Below are positions 14,506 to 28,776 of a stretch of 64,000 bases of DNA, piece after piece (position 1 is the stretch's first letter; every line of letters starts with the position of its first letter). Origin of the DNA: Rhynochetos jubatus (taxonomy: Eukaryota; Chordata; Aves; Eurypygiformes; Rhynochetidae); contig CM050656.1 in NCBI GenBank assembly GCA_027574665.1, positions 14,459,501 to 14,523,500 on the forward strand, written 5' to 3'. Made by a program: the position numbers and the translations under genes. The notes below the pieces were generated by a model, which did no database searches, was not told the origin of the DNA, and saw only the letters and a program-made list of their open reading frames with translations.

Positions 14506-14875
14506 TCAGATAAAATCGTGTGTTTTATTGCTTTGATGTTTTCTGTCACCATAGCAGAGCTGTCTTTTTCAAGTGCATGTTTAAAGAACAACTGCAGTGG
14601 CAGCTTATGTTCCTTCACAATAACACTGCCTACAAACATCTCATAGAAAGAGGCAAGGGGTGTACTAACTGCACTTTATCAGAAAGAGCAAACTGAACTT
14701 CTGCCACAGTTATTTCTAGTCAAGACATAGTTGTGGAGGCATCTCTCTTGTCTACATTTGTTTCCTTGAGGAAGATCACTGGAGAGTGAATTCCCTCTGG
14801 ATGGGCAACCAATTGAGAAGTGACCCAAAAATGATTTTGACCATCCTTGTTTTCCTGCCTCCACATACAGTATTA

Positions 14876-14902
14876 TTAATCCACAAATATTTAGTGGATT
14901 AA
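14876..14902. repeat. Small perfect hairpin
   Basis: TTAATCCAC (14876-14884) and its exact complement GTGGATTAA (14894-14902) flank a 9-nt AT-only loop. The length is compatible with chance in a window of this size. Confidence 0.6.
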
Positions 14903-15879
14903 AATAACATTTGGGGTAACTGTTTATATTTAATGCTTCTCCACAATACCTACAACCATTACAGCACTCAGAAATGTGTATCTTACTTCCACATGCCTGG
15001 TTATATCATGCAGACTTTTGAGGCTAACAAAAAATCTGTCATGCAGAGCAATATGCAAACCCATTTAATTTTCTATTTAAATCCTTCCTGGCAGGGTGGA
15101 CTTCTCTTGAATTTCAAAACGGCAAGCCTGTTAACCAAACTCCAAAGGTGGAAAACCTGCTTGTTGACACCAGGCTTATCTCCTGTGCTATCACTTGGGC
15201 AATAATTACATGAAATGCTGTAGACACAATTTATTAATTCAACATTTTCCAGCAGCTGCTGAAGACTTCCCATCTATACTAAACACAGTGAAGGACTGTA
15301 GACTCTCAAATGGACTGCATGACAAATACTGTCCATATCTTTTATGTCAGCAGTGTTCTAGCACACTGATTTCTGCTGAGGGATGTTATTGGGATGATAA
15401 TGGGAACAGCACAATTAGAAGTCATCAGCCCAGCAGGAAGTCTCATCTTTAGTGGCTGCTGCTGATAGCAAAGGGCAAGGTAGGCAAGTATAAACTGTTC
15501 TGGCGAATACAGGTATCTCTGTGGACTTTCATTGTTCTACACATACTACATGCCTTTAGAGAGTCAAGAGGCATTTTCATTAGTGCCAAGTCTTGACACA
15601 CTCCCCCATGCAAGTTATTCTCAGATACAAAATGGGAGCTCTGTCATCTGTTACCATCTTTATGTTGCTCTTTCTTCTCCTGGAAATCAGATCCTGCTCC
15701 TTCCTTTACACAGTATTTCCTTTTACTGATTTTTCCAGCTCCATCTATCCATGCTCCAGAAGCCACTCCAAAATGGGAAGCTGTGAGCTGGATGCACCCT
15801 TGGAGATATGGCCTTAGGAGACTTACAGGTTTCTATTTAATTTATTGACTTTTCTATAGACAGTGGATGGAAAACCAGG

Positions 15880-15935
15880 GAAAAACTTAACCTGCTTTTG
15901 CCTCAGTTCCTCATCTACAAAATTCTCTCTTTTAC
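15880..15935 (+). mobile_element. Possible MIR-like SINE remnant
   Basis: GCCTCAGTTCCTCATCTACAAAAT at about 15899-15922 resembles the same MIR segment with a one-base gap. Very short. Confidence 0.35.
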
Positions 15936-18900
15936 CTTGTCTGTTTTGATTTAAGCAAAACAGACCAAACCACCTAAAGGTCTCGTGCTTCAATGGCAAT
16001 ATGAACTCATTTAACACCTTGATCTTGTTTGGGTAACTGTAAAACCAATAAGTAACTCTAAGAAGTGAAACAAACTGAAATTTCCTTTCAAGCACTGCTC
16101 TCCAGAATGTTCTTGAGTGAAGGATGGTGCAAGAATAAGTTGCATATTTAGAAAAGCATCTTGTTTTCCCACTAATAAGAACATTCTGTCATGGATTCAA
16201 CTGTTTGGGAGATTTAACCTTTTGGGAAGTCATGGAGAATACCCCTTTTGGTATCAGAGAGAAGTTACACATTGCACCCACTTGTTTCTAAGCCCTGTGT
16301 TGTTATTCCCACTGCTGAACATTGGAGATGGTCCGGAGATGCCTAAGGGATGTACTCCAGCCCAGTCAGCAGATGCTTGCAGCAAATGAGCAGACAAAAC
16401 CCTTTCCTAAAGCAAAGTTTCTTCTCCTGTGAAAAAAAACTTATAGTGTAGAATGTAAATTAAAAATTGTAGGCAAAAGAGAGGGTTGTGATAGTCTATT
16501 TTGAGCAGAATTGCTTGTTATTTTTAAGCTTCTATGAGCACCTCAAGGCTACAGTGCTCAGTGCTTTAGAAAACCTTAGTATATGAAATGAATACTTCTA
16601 TAATAGTCAGTATTTTTTTAACATAAACTTTAACCCATTAACTCACATTAACAATTCTAATACTCAAAATTTTTGCAAGACAAAACAAAGTAAACATCTA
16701 TTTTAAACAAAAGAAAGTCATGTATTTAAGTGTTTCAAGTTTCCTGGTTTGCAAGGTACACACACATGAGATCTAATTCACACACATATAACTTGGCAAC
16801 AAAGCTTCTGGAAATCCAGAAGTCCTACCACTTCTCTCATTAAATTATTTGGTTTTCTAGTTTTGCATACAAAATTATGAATATTCCACACATCAGACTT
16901 CTTGAAAATTAATAAAATATTAAGAATTACATAATTGTGCTCCCTAATTTTGTTGGCATATTTTAAAAGCATTCCTCACAAGAATTTGACACATGATAAA
17001 CTAACAATAAAGAGAACAGAGATTAGCAAATAGTTACTGGGAAAGTTAAGGGCAGAGAATTATTCATTTCATTATCTACACATGTTTCTTCAAACAACAG
17101 CTACTGCCCTACTTCAAACTTACAGCTCTAACACCTATTGACAGACTTAGCTCATGCCTACCTACTCACTTCACAGAGAAAGTGACTATGTAAGGATCCC
17201 ACCTTGCTGCCTGCATTTAAAAACATAAAAGCGCTTACCCTTGCGTGCTTTTTTTTTCTCCTTCTGCTGCTTATTGCCATGATATCTGCCTATATCCTGA
17301 AGCAGACTGGCAGTGGAAACCAGGCCTGTTTCCACTTCCATTCCTTTTAATAGCTAGTTCAAGAAAGAGGTAGTAAATTGGCATCTGGAGTATTGGGGCC
17401 CAGGAAACTACTCAGCTGCAATTGAAATCTGGTGTGTGTCAGGTGTGACGAGTTCTGGGGAATCAAAAACTTCCAACTGCCAGAATTACAGCAAGGTGAT
17501 GGAAGGGGCTCTTCAATGAACAGAGTGCTCCTTGGTCACTTATAAAGGATTATTCAATTATCTAATAATTAGACCTTTAGGTAATTAAATTTTTTTTTTT
17601 TTTAAAGGAGGAGGTGAAAAAACAGCAACAAGGACTTTGCTTGAGCAGATGTAAAACTGACACATCTACCTCCCTCGATACTAGTAAATTGGCTCTTTCA
17701 ATATGTTTCATTTGTTCTCCTGCCAATTGCTGATCTCTTGTCAATTTACTCTCAAACTTGGAAGAAAATTAAATGGTTTGATGACATATTGGTTTCTGTA
17801 TTTTATCTTTGAAATGCAAAATACATTTTTCAATGATCTTAGAAATGTTACACAGCTTTGAAAGCTTTGCAACTGTAAGATGTTGGGCTTGATCCCCATC
17901 TGGAACATTAGGGCATAACTCCATCTAACTAAATTAATCTAGGCAGTTTATCATGGCCAGTGATCTTGTTCATAGGTTTTCTGCAGATTAACACAGAACA
18001 AGTCATATAGTCATTTAGGAATATGCAGGGTGAAAGGGAGTGGCTCCTTATATGCTTTAGGCATGCTTGAAAATACCTATACTAGATGATTGCCTAAAAA
18101 TGCTTCTTAATAGCCTTAAATACTCAAAATGAAATGATGGAACTGTCATCACAGCAAATCACACAAGGAAAGAAAAATGATAGTAGAATTAACTGCATCA
18201 GCCACCTGCTCTATAAAGGTTATTAAAATGATGGAAACAGTATGTTGGCTATGCCATACATGCAGGCTAAAACCCCCATCAGGTCCAATATCCCATGCTA
18301 CAAATTGTAATTTATATGCCTATAATTTATACCATATTATAATTTATACAACATTTATCAAAATCCTGGCTGGAAAAGACTGGCTACTGACTGGGGTACT
18401 CAAAGTCCTCTCTCTCTGGCTACTGACTGCTTTGGTCACAACTTGACAAAAGGATTTTGGCACCAAAAGCAGCACTTTGATGAATGCCTGTGTTGTGCTC
18501 CTTGATATGCTTGGGACTGCCTTGACCCTGCCAGCCATAAGCAGCCCAGTCTCTAGATTTTAACGATTCCTCTGTTTCACTGTGAAGTCTTTTCCAAGGG
18601 AATGGGGTCCTATAAACATAACATGCCTAACACACCTATGGGAATCTGTGCTGTGCTCAACACAACTGCAGGCACTTCTATTCAAACACAGGAAGAAGAA
18701 AAGGACAATGACAAGGAGGTGGTGGAAACGTTCCCTTCATCAACAGTGTTTTAGCATGAAGGAATTCAAAGGCAATCCTAAACAAACTTGCTCTCCTCTT
18801 GTCCTGAAAAACACCCTAATCACCCATCTGCAGGCAGTACCTGAGCAGAAATGTACCCCATCCTTCCTACTGAAGCCACTCCAGGTGGCAAAAACAATTC

Positions 18901-19149
18901 AGTCCCAAAGAGCCCATTAAGCCATGCGCCCTGGAGTGCATCTCTCCAGCTGGGCAGGTAGTGTCTTTATACAAGAGTCTTCATTTGAGGTTCCTGCCCT
19001 AGGGATGCCTAATGTATTTTATCCAAGAATTGTTTAAAGTAAAATAATTTGTCATATAAATGAATGGAAAGAGGCTCATTTTCAGAGTCACTGCCACTAA
19101 GAATGGCCAATATAGATGAAAGTGCTCACATTTAGGCATTCTTGACTGA

Positions 19150-19250
19150 AAACAATGACTTCCCTTTCTTGATGCTAAGTTTACCCATCTGTAAACCAGA
19201 CAAATTACAGTTTACCTAACTCAGAGAAATGGGATAATACAGCTTTGGCA
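19150..19250 (+). mobile_element. MIR-like SINE remnant
   Basis: CTAAGTTTACCCATCTGTAAA at about 19175, with GGGATAATAC about 55 bases later, fits the MIR order CTCAGTTT...CATCTGTAAAATGGGGATAATA with an internal insertion. Confidence 0.4.
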
Positions 19251-19674
19251 AAAGAAAGGCTCCATCACATTGCTTTACCAGACATAAAAAGGTAATATGA
19301 ATATATGATTTTAAATCAACATTAAGATAGTGTAGACTCCAGGACATTTCTGATATTGCTTTGGCTGGAAAATGTAATTCAGTTTCAAACAGGTCTCTTG
19401 CCATGGTTGATATTCCACAGAGCCAGCCTGTGTTACAAGGTGTACACAGCTAATCTGCTGAGAAAATAAATCATAAACAACACTTTATCCTGCACTATTT
19501 TATCCATGAGAGCATTATTCCAATCAGTGCAATCTTAAAGCTGGATCCTGGGATCATATAGCCATGCTGACATACCCGAAGTTAAAGTGCTTTAAACATT
19601 CTTTAATTTCAGAGGAGGAAGGTAGTGCAAAATATTTAAAACTGTCATATCTGGTTTAAAACTTACTTATGGTT

Positions 19675-19696
19675 CCCCCCCCCCCCCCTTTTTTTT
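19675..19696. repeat. C14-T8 polypyrimidine tract
   Basis: Fourteen C directly followed by eight T, the same C-run to T-run arrangement as at 3471-3494. Confidence 0.85.
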
Positions 19697-21289
19697 CCTT
19701 CTTTTGTTTTTGCATAGTTGTATAAGGACAAATCCCATTATGTTATTACCCATATTTTCTAAGTGAGTAGTCTGAGCAGTGTATTAACTGCACTGACCAT
19801 TAGTTTCCACAATGAAAGTGACAGCAGCTGCCTGTCTGATTGTGCCCAGCATGGGAAGTTTGGCTTTCCAGAGCTCCCAGAGCAGGAACTGCAAGAAAGA
19901 GGAATCTCTTGAGCAAGTTTGCTTTTGGTTTTTTTTTCAGGAGCTGGACTGCAATTTTTGCAGTATGTACAAAGTGTCCATGCATTCCTTACAAGTCAGC
20001 TATCACATATTTTCAGTAGCATTGTTTTCACAGGATAATCCTTTGCGATATACACAATGAAACATGTTATCTCTTTGATGAATGCATTTTAAAGTCCAAG
20101 GATAAGCGTGGGTAAGTGACACAAAGAAGACAGTGAAGATTTGCAGAGCAGTGACGAAAGCTGGCAGAAAGGAAAACTAGTTTCTTTAGAAGTGGCTTCT
20201 CAGGGGTCATCTCCCATTATAATTTAACTGGATGAATCCACACTTGTGCGGTATATATAAATTAGTACTACAACTTCATTAGACACCATCCCTAGAAACC
20301 CTTTGAGAGATGTGGATCCCAAGGTCATGCAGACATTGACCAGAAGATTGTGCTAGATCAGATGCTGAGAGCTGTTGCCCAGGACAGTCCTGGAGACTAA
20401 GCCACTGTTAAATGTGTCTCTTGTCACAGATCTATTCTGTATGTACTTAAAACTGAACCATGTCACATATTTGGCAGGAAATGTAATCCCTCCACAAAGA
20501 GGATTTGATCCTTCACGTGATCCTGCAGTTCTTAGGCAAGAATAGCTCTTGGTAAGCCAGTGTAAGGTCTGTCTGTGTATTTCTGTTCTGAGTAAAGGAC
20601 AAGCAGCCCCAAACATGTGTTTATGAGAGCAAAAGCTCCTGTCCCCAACAATCAATATGGTCCAGATGGCATGAGAAGAGATGGGCTACAGATACAAACT
20701 GCACAGTGCACAAACAAGATGCCTACATCTGAATTCATGCAGAGAAACTGGTTTATTTTTTAATGCCCCAAGTGGCATGTGATGCAAACAGCAGCACAAG
20801 AATTACTATGAAAGAGAGAAAGTCATGGCTCCTAGTTTAAACAGCACCAGAAAAAATCACTGTGTAAATGAGAGTGTACAGATCCTCCCCTAGAGCAGAC
20901 AGCTCCAGAATACTCTGTCAAATCGTCTTCCAGTTTTGAGACTCTGACTTTCCCTCCTCCTTTCTTCTGTCCAGACCTTCTTCCCCTCCTAACAGCTATG
21001 GCATCCCTTTCTGTCTTTTCTCTCTGACTCCATCACCTAGATTATAGCTACTCTCCTCTCTCTGCCATTCGTCATGGACTGGTGGTACTCCTCACATGTG
21101 ACATCCCATTGCTGAAGGGTATGAATTTGGGATACTCTGCCCTCTTTGCTTTAAAATCCTAGATAGGAATTTCAGCAGTTGCTGAACCTCTTCCAAGAAA
21201 AAGGGGAAGAGAAGAGCATACCTGCAGTTATCTTCTAGTATTATTGCTCTCGATTGCCTCTAAAATAATGGAACAAATATTATAAGCAT

Positions 21290-21760
21290 AAAAATCATCC
21301 GGAACAACAGGGGAACCATGACCAATAAATACTTTGTATTTTCATAGAACAGATCATACCAAACAAATGTAATTGCTTCTTCAGCATTTTCAGGGTTAGC
21401 ATATAGAAGGAACAGAGTGGTTGCAATACATCTGGGCTGTAGTGTAGCATTTGATACAGTGGCTCACAAAATCCTATTAGAAAATTAATTTATAATGCCT
21501 TGGATAAGAGTGCTGTCATGTGGATTGAAAACTGGCTGAAGGAATGTAAACAAAGGATAATGAGTCATGACAAACATCACTGCGCTGAGCTGTGAAGAGG
21601 TATCCAGTTGGGTTGCCACAGGAGTTGGTGTTAAGCCCAGTTTTATTTTACATATTTATTAATGCTCTGGAAAAAGAGATGAACAGCCTGAGAATTAAAT
21701 TCACAGATGATACTAAATTACTTGACGTTGTTAACACCAATCAGGACAGAGATATTATAT
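21290..21760 (+). mobile_element. Degenerate CR1/L3-type LINE, reverse transcriptase region
   Basis: A fossil piece of a non-LTR retrotransposon. Near 21450-21475 one frame reads AFDTVAHKILLE, matching the AFDTVPH-type motif of CR1-clade reverse transcriptases. Stops and frame changes follow. Then 21613-21732 stays open for 40 codons, starting LPQELVLSPVLF and containing INALEKEMN and FTDDTKLL. These correspond to the GVPQGSVLGPVLF block and the FADDTKLL catalytic motif of the family, with the second Asp pair intact and the Ala changed to Thr. Stops elsewhere make it clearly dead. Family placement is by recalled motifs. Confidence 0.75.
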
Positions 21761-24700
21761 AGAGGGAAAGCAGAGAGGATGGGAATGGGAAGAGTTAATG
21801 ACCAGATTTACCTATACAAATATGTGAGGCAGGGTTTTATGCCCCAACTGATAATAATGGGAGCCCACTGACAGACCAGCCAAAACCAGTTTACATCTGG
21901 TCTGTCAAAGGCTGGAGCAGAGAAATAACAACACCACCAGCTAGGAGGTAATTATTATATATAACATTTCCCCAAAATATCCCAGAAAAGTCTTCACTCT
22001 CATTTCCTAGTCTCAGTAAGTTTCAACATTTGGAATTCTCTAAGATTTTGCCTAGTTGCGTGTTATAGAATAGCATACAGCAATGTAATACAGAGTGATC
22101 TGTCTTCACATCTCTATATTATTTAGCTTTTCAGAAGAGAAATTAGTGATAAAAATCTCACCATTTTCTTTGTATAACTTGTTTATACTAATAACACAAA
22201 GAAAACAGAAGTAGTAAAAACTGACACACCTCTGTCAGGAAATTCACTCTCCACAAGCATCTCGATCCCCCCCAAATTAAATCTGCTTAGAGGCATTAAA
22301 GCAAAAATACATTCTCTAGCTATTTGCAGCAGCTGCCTGAGAGATACCACATTACGGAATAATAAAAAAGATTTTTTTCAAGCACCATGCTCTATGTGCC
22401 ACAGGAAAACTTACATAAGTATTCCATTGCTCTAATCTATTCTAGTGAAACTACGTGCAGTGCTTAATTATTATGTTTTTATTTATTTCTTATCTATTTA
22501 TAAGGTACATTTGTATGATGAATTGGATAAAGTTCTAAATTCATGAATGAAGTTTTTGGACCATTTATATAGATTAAAAGAACTCAGTATTAAAGCCTTT
22601 TAAAAGTACATAGACAGTATGACCTATATATGTGTACTTATATAGAATCTTTCCCTACTACTTTACAGCCCAAGGAGTAGAAAAATCTAAATAGACAGTA
22701 GGTCTAATGAGACACTTAAGTTCAAATAAAACTTTGCCTCTTAAGGTGACATTATTTTAAAATGAAACCAAGTAAAATAGATAAGAACATCTCACATAAA
22801 AATGCTTCTGAATACTTGCAGCAAACAAAACTTTCCACAAGACCTGCAACTCTTGGGAGCTGGCTCCCGACGATTTCACGTCATGAGTTTGCTTGACTTT
22901 AGTGGCTAGGGAAATGCAAGTTCAAGCTCAAATTATTTTTTCATGGCTCAATCCAAAGTAAAAGTACCCTTCCATGTGGATTCTTCAGTACATTTGAGTT
23001 TACAGTTTAACTTTCACATCAGGTTATTTAAGCAAAATTTTAAACCCTTTAAATTTTTTTTTTAATTTAGTGGAAGACAACTGAGTTCAAAAGGTACTGA
23101 GGATGATCACACTTCAGTGTCACTCCCATGGAAAACCTCAATACATCAGCTGAAATAAATCTACCCATTGAAGATTTCATTATTCTCTACTTTCCTTCCT
23201 GGCTGGTAGAGACTGATAGGGAAAACTGGAGAAAAATAAGCCTGTGAGGGCATGAGTAATTCACACAGTTGTGCCTTCAGGTTGCTTCAAGTTATGACAG
23301 AAAACGACTTCAGCAAAGGAGTGAAAACCATGTCTGGCTTCAAGTACAAATCCTGAATGCTTGAGGATCTGCTTTCAGACACTTAGCAGGGTACAGAGCA
23401 GAGTCCGTCAATGACTGCCATGAGAAATGAAATGAATCAGCCTTTTGAAATATCTATCACTGCGGTGGCCCCTATTTTTTCATATAAGTATCCTCAAAGA
23501 GACTACTAAGGGAGCAAGGTTAAAAATTTCCAGGAAGGATTTAGTTGTAGTGTTATCCAAGTAAATACTGATTTTGGTTTTGTACAATGCTATTAATTCC
23601 ATGACATAAACAGTAGTGTGTGAATGTTTTGTTTTTTAAAAGAACGTTACATCTCATAGAATTCTTAGGACTGGCAAGGGAAAAATCCCTCGGACTGAAT
23701 CTGATTTGATTAAAACTGATGTAGTTACTTTGAATTTAGAGAATGCTTTTCAAATATTGTAAAAACCATTTCAATGGCTTCTATTATACTACAGTTTTCT
23801 CTTTTGTCTCAAGAATAGAACACATCTTTTCTGTAGAATATTTTCAGAGACTTTTTCTTCCACTAAAATTTGTACAGAAGTTAAACCCAAATTTGCCTAG
23901 AAAAGTTACTTTGAGCTTATTTCTGGCAGCAATCCGGCAGCATCTTTATATCTGCACAGCATTGTGATTATCTCACAAATTCACAATACTTTAATTCTGA
24001 ACCATACTATTTTCCATAGAAGCGATATCCTCAGTGCTAGTCTGAATGTTCTGAATGTTAAGTATCTGGCTCTGGCTGGATTCTCTACATTTTCTATTTG
24101 TGAACACGTAGCACATGGCCCTTGATTACTACTTTTAAATTGATCTGTGTCTGCTATGAAAATATATTGCTTCATAAAAGTATTTCAGAGAATCAGCTTC
24201 CAAATTAATGATTTTTCTCTCATGTTCTGACTTTGAGAGCTTACAGTACAGAATCGTGCAGTCCAGCTACTCGAATCAAATTGAAATCCATCCATCTGCA
24301 ATTCAGATCCAAATTCTTTCAGTGCTGTTGGCTCATCTCTAGGTAAAGAGCAGCTGTTGTCCTGTTAAAGTGACTGTAAATAATTCTAACTTCAAGCTTC
24401 AAGAGTGAAATTCACCCTGCTTCACTGGGGACCACTTAATCTTCAGGATGTTCCCGGGTTTGGTCTTCAGCTGGTGGGAGCTGCATAACTCTGCTGTAGT
24501 TGATACAGCTGTGCTGCTTTACACCAGGTGAAGATCTATTCCTGGCAGAGTTGATGCAGAGCAGTGCGGTGCTGAGTGTTATCTCTGCCTGCTAGCTCTG
24601 CAGCCAACAGGGGAGCATACACTTGCTGGGTACACGGGGATGTGGGGTTTTAGGCTGGGTCAGAAACCCTGACTTGTTACGCTAATTGCACAGGGTGCTT

Positions 24701-25689
24701 GGAGCCAGACAGTCCAGGTGAGGAGGTGAAAAAGGCTTGGTTTTCTTTCTTCTGCTGTGACCATCTCTTATTTTTCATCCCCAACGAGTCTGTTACTGTG
24801 CTTTTTGGGGGTTACATGCATTCCGTAACACAAACAGTACCATACCAGAGAAAGACTTGTTTACAGCAGAGATTCAATAGTGTCTTAAAGGAAAAATCTT
24901 CCGATGAAAAGAGATGGGCCCTAACCAAGAAGGAAGGTACTTATTGTTAAAGCAACAATATCAGAATAGCAGATGAATCATGATGTGATAGCACTATTTG
25001 AAAGGATGTTTTGAATGGAGCTGTCAGCAAGTATTTTAATAGCAAGTCTTCAATTTCTGGTTTATGGGGTTTTTAACCACCCGAAAGAAAACAAAAGTAA
25101 CAAGGAGGGATTTAGGAATTGTTTAGTGTTTGGCTGTTCAAAGAAAGAAAAAGAGCCCTCCACATGTATTGCAGCTAATGAAAATTGCCATTATGTTTTT
25201 TTTTTTTTACCTCCATTTGCAGATGTTAAACACTGTAATAATGCAAAGTCCTTATGATTTTCTAAGTCTTCTCAATAAGGAAGATATTATCTACTTATTT
25301 AATTACAGAATCTCCGACGGCAAGGAGCTGCTACCACCAGCAGCTCCAGCTCATTCACATAGTTCCCCTCTCTAATTAAAGGGTCTTTGCAGTTAAAAAT
25401 AAAGTAATAAATCAATCAAAAGCCCACACTGCCAACAGATGAAGGAAAAAAAAAGCACTTCAGTGACAGATTTTCAATTGCTCAGCACCCACAACTGGGA
25501 TTATTCTTTTGAAACAACTCGGTCCTCCTTTAGGCACCTAGGATAGAGCCAGAAAGTTCAAAAGTGCTCAACAAATATTTCTTTGGAAAATCCACCCCTA
25601 ACTGTGGCTTTGTGTTCTGCAGCCATTGTGGCTTGCAAGAGACAATCACAAGTCACCTCCCTGTTAGAGGAAAGTCATCAGTATCACCC

Positions 25690-25860
25690 TTTCTGCAGGA
25701 AACTATAATAAAATACGTTACTGTAGTCATCCATGCTCTTGCCATCGCTTACTGCAACAAGAACAGAGGCAGCAGGTATATCAAGAGACTATTTTTTATT
25801 TTTGCCACGCTGCCAGTGAAAGCAGCAATAGCCCTGCACTTGGATTTCTGTTGCAGCACT
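25690..25860 (+). mobile_element. Possible L2-type LINE relic
   Basis: One frame reads VTVVIHALAIAYCN, resembling the VIHALVISRLDYCN segment near the end of L2-type LINE polyproteins with a three-codon deletion, and RYIKRL follows. It lies in an open frame of 131 codons (25564-25959) that has no other recognisable domain. The match is short and could be coincidence. Confidence 0.3.
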
Positions 25861-28776
25861 CAAAACCAGATATCCATACTGCAGCATAGACCCCTTACTA
25901 GTTTGAGTATTAAGCTCAGACTTGAATGCTGTTGTCTGCATGGCATTCCTAGAGGGTAATGTGCCATTGTCAGGTTAAAAGTTTTCAGAATGTTCATCAG
26001 TCTAAGATCAAAACTTGAGTAATAATTCAAGAGAACTTTACAGCTATTAGAAGCTGGAATAGTTTTCTCTGAGAACGGAGAAAACAGCCGAGAGGCCTTT
26101 TAGCACATCCCTCCCCTCCAACAAGAAGCATTTGGTGGTATTAGCATACTACCTGTTTGTTCAAGAGAATGTACAAAAAGTTCAGTTACAGGTTCTTTTC
26201 TTTGCGGCCCGCAGCTGTGTAAATATTATGCCAGCCTCCCCTTTGACACCAGCTAAGCCTCAGACCTCATATGCAAAATGATACAAACAAAGCTCAACAC
26301 TTTTGTAGCCCACCACTGTGTCCTGACACACCTAGGACTGAATATCTAGGTTCTCCTGTGAGAGCAGTGATGCACCCCTGAAGCGAACTCATTTTCTAAA
26401 GACAGCTTTACTGAGAATATCCTAGATTTTAACCATGGAGCTGAGTATGATGAAAGCTTTGTGGAACTGACCTACCAAAATTTGCATGACAACCCTGAAA
26501 AAACAGCCAAATAGCAGCTCTGATTCGTTTGCAACTGTTACCCCACATAGTTTCTATTTTGATCACCCCAGATGAAAAGCTGGGTTAAGTTTCAGAAACT
26601 TCTTCCCATCCCTGCTTTTGAGTCAATACACTTCTGACGGCTCTTTGCCTTTCCCATTTTCTCTGCGGTAGTTAAGGAGATGAAATTCTTTCTGTATGCA
26701 CCAGATATCCCTTACACAATGAGACAAAAATAATGATATTTTTATATTGCACAGTGGGTCATATTTATGAATTGATTCATGCTTCATCATCTCTCTAAAT
26801 AATGAAACGTTTTGGTTAGGAAGAAAGTGCCTGAACCTGTTCTGCATACCTTTAGTTTCCACAGATCTCCCTTCTGAACTCTTTAGAGGCTGATTTTAAA
26901 AAAGTAGAGCTTCCTCAGGATCCGTGTTATCCACCCAAATTATTTATTCTAGACAAAAAGTAAGGCAAAGCCTCCACTTTAATATGGTTTCCAGCCACTC
27001 CTTTCCCATCACCACAAGGAACCAATGCAAGGCTCAGAGCTTCTACTTAGGCCTGCAGAGCTTAGCTGAACTTCTCTTTCAGTTCATGTCAATCAACATC
27101 CTGAAGAATTTCTCTGGCAATTTTTAAAGGCCTCTGATATTACAGAGATCAGTGATGAAGACCTTCATGTGGTGCAGAGTTCACCACTGCAATAACTGCC
27201 CGTTCCCGCTGACACACCTGACGCAAGCTGTGAGCCAGGACTGTGCTGCCCTCAGCCCGTTTGAACTCTGGGTGTGCCCAAAATCCTTTATGACATTAGG
27301 AGGGTAGTGACAATCGCTGGACTCTCTCCTAAATTGGGACAGAATATGAGAAGATAGTCAGTGTCCATGGGAATGGACTTGCAGCTCCACTGCATGGATG
27401 GGGCAGGAGAGAAACAGTGGTGTCATGGTGTAGGATGAATTCACCATTCTTCTTAATTTTCCTTTGGTAACTTTCTGGGAATGAAATCTGAGATACGTCA
27501 GCCTAATTTCACATTCTTTGAAACTGAGATCCAGATGCTTTGCCACAAATAAATATTAGAGTGTAAACATGCAAGTCAACATTTATACTTATGTTCTCCC
27601 TCCGTGTAACTTCTGTAGATTGCTGCCTATGTGCGTAGCTTTCATTACAAACAAAACATAAGAGCCAATGCATATCCTGAAGAGCTATTTTTCTTTATTG
27701 GAACACCATTACATGAAGCCTACTAACATAAACAAAGATTGGGCTTGGCTGGTTTTGAACAAATAACCATTTATTGTCAGGGCTTTTCAGGAGCTTTCAT
27801 TTTCCTTTTTTGAAAAACATGATCCTGTGCCAACCTAACAAATGTGTAACATTAAGTAATAAGCAAAATAATGGGACACCCTGCCACACTAGTTTATAGA
27901 AAACTTTAGATTGTCACAATTGTACAAGTCTAAGCTAAGGCAGAAACCCAGTTAAATAGAGCAGCCACGTTAAATCAAAAACCCACCAGCAGAGCCCTTT
28001 GGGGCATAGTTGCTATTCCTAAATGCTACAGCTGGCCTTTCAAGCGGGAGGATGCACAGGAACAAACAGTGCAAGGGCAGAGCAGCCCTTGTGCTACTCG
28101 CTCCTCCCTGCCACTGGAACAGCATGCAGAAGAGCTCAACCAGAGCCCTGTGTCGCCTCTTGCCCAGCAGCACAGAGCTCAGAACAGAGCTGTCTCAGCC
28201 CTCAATGAGCAGCTGCGCCGGCGGTGGTCTGACCAACAGACCCACCTGCTCGCTGCCCGCTGCATGGCAGCAGGTGAAGCTTCGATGCCCGTCAGATGTT
28301 AATTCCACCACAAGTCCTCATTTTGAAGTTATCGTGAATCTCTTAAACTTAGCCTGAAGTAATCACACAACAACCTATCCATTAGACAATGAACAGAGAT
28401 TATTCAGCTTCCTTGTACCACAGGGAAACAACAGCTTCCTTCCTGCCAGTGATTGTGGTTGTGATTAACTGCACAGTTCAAGGTGAAAGAAGAATGCGGT
28501 TCCAGGCATATATGGCTTCCTTTAACCTCAGCAAAATACAGTGCCAGATATTTCAATTAGTGTGTACCAAGGTCACAAAATCAATTTCTTATCGCCGAAA
28601 AACACACATACTGTAAATTTCATTTTCAAGCCATAATCTCTAAATTAAATCTGTGTACCTAAAAAATATACAGTGCAAAACTGCAGTCCTTCAGCCCCCT
28701 CCTCCTCCTGCAGCCGAGCAGCATTTTCACAAACATCACCTGGCTTTGTGCTCTATATTTAGAGCACAATGTTTGG

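Noticed and set aside
18379-18429. Direct repeat CTGGCTACTGACTG twice within about 35 bases
   Set aside because: Short, with no further structure; treated as a chance or slippage duplication.
19900-19985. Cys-rich peptide (CNFCSMYK) in a plus-strand frame
   Set aside because: Too few cysteines for any known fold and no neighbouring exon.
22846-22872. GGGAGC-TG-GCTCCC mini-palindrome near CGATTTCACGTCATG
   Set aside because: Arms of six bases are expected by chance in 64 kb.
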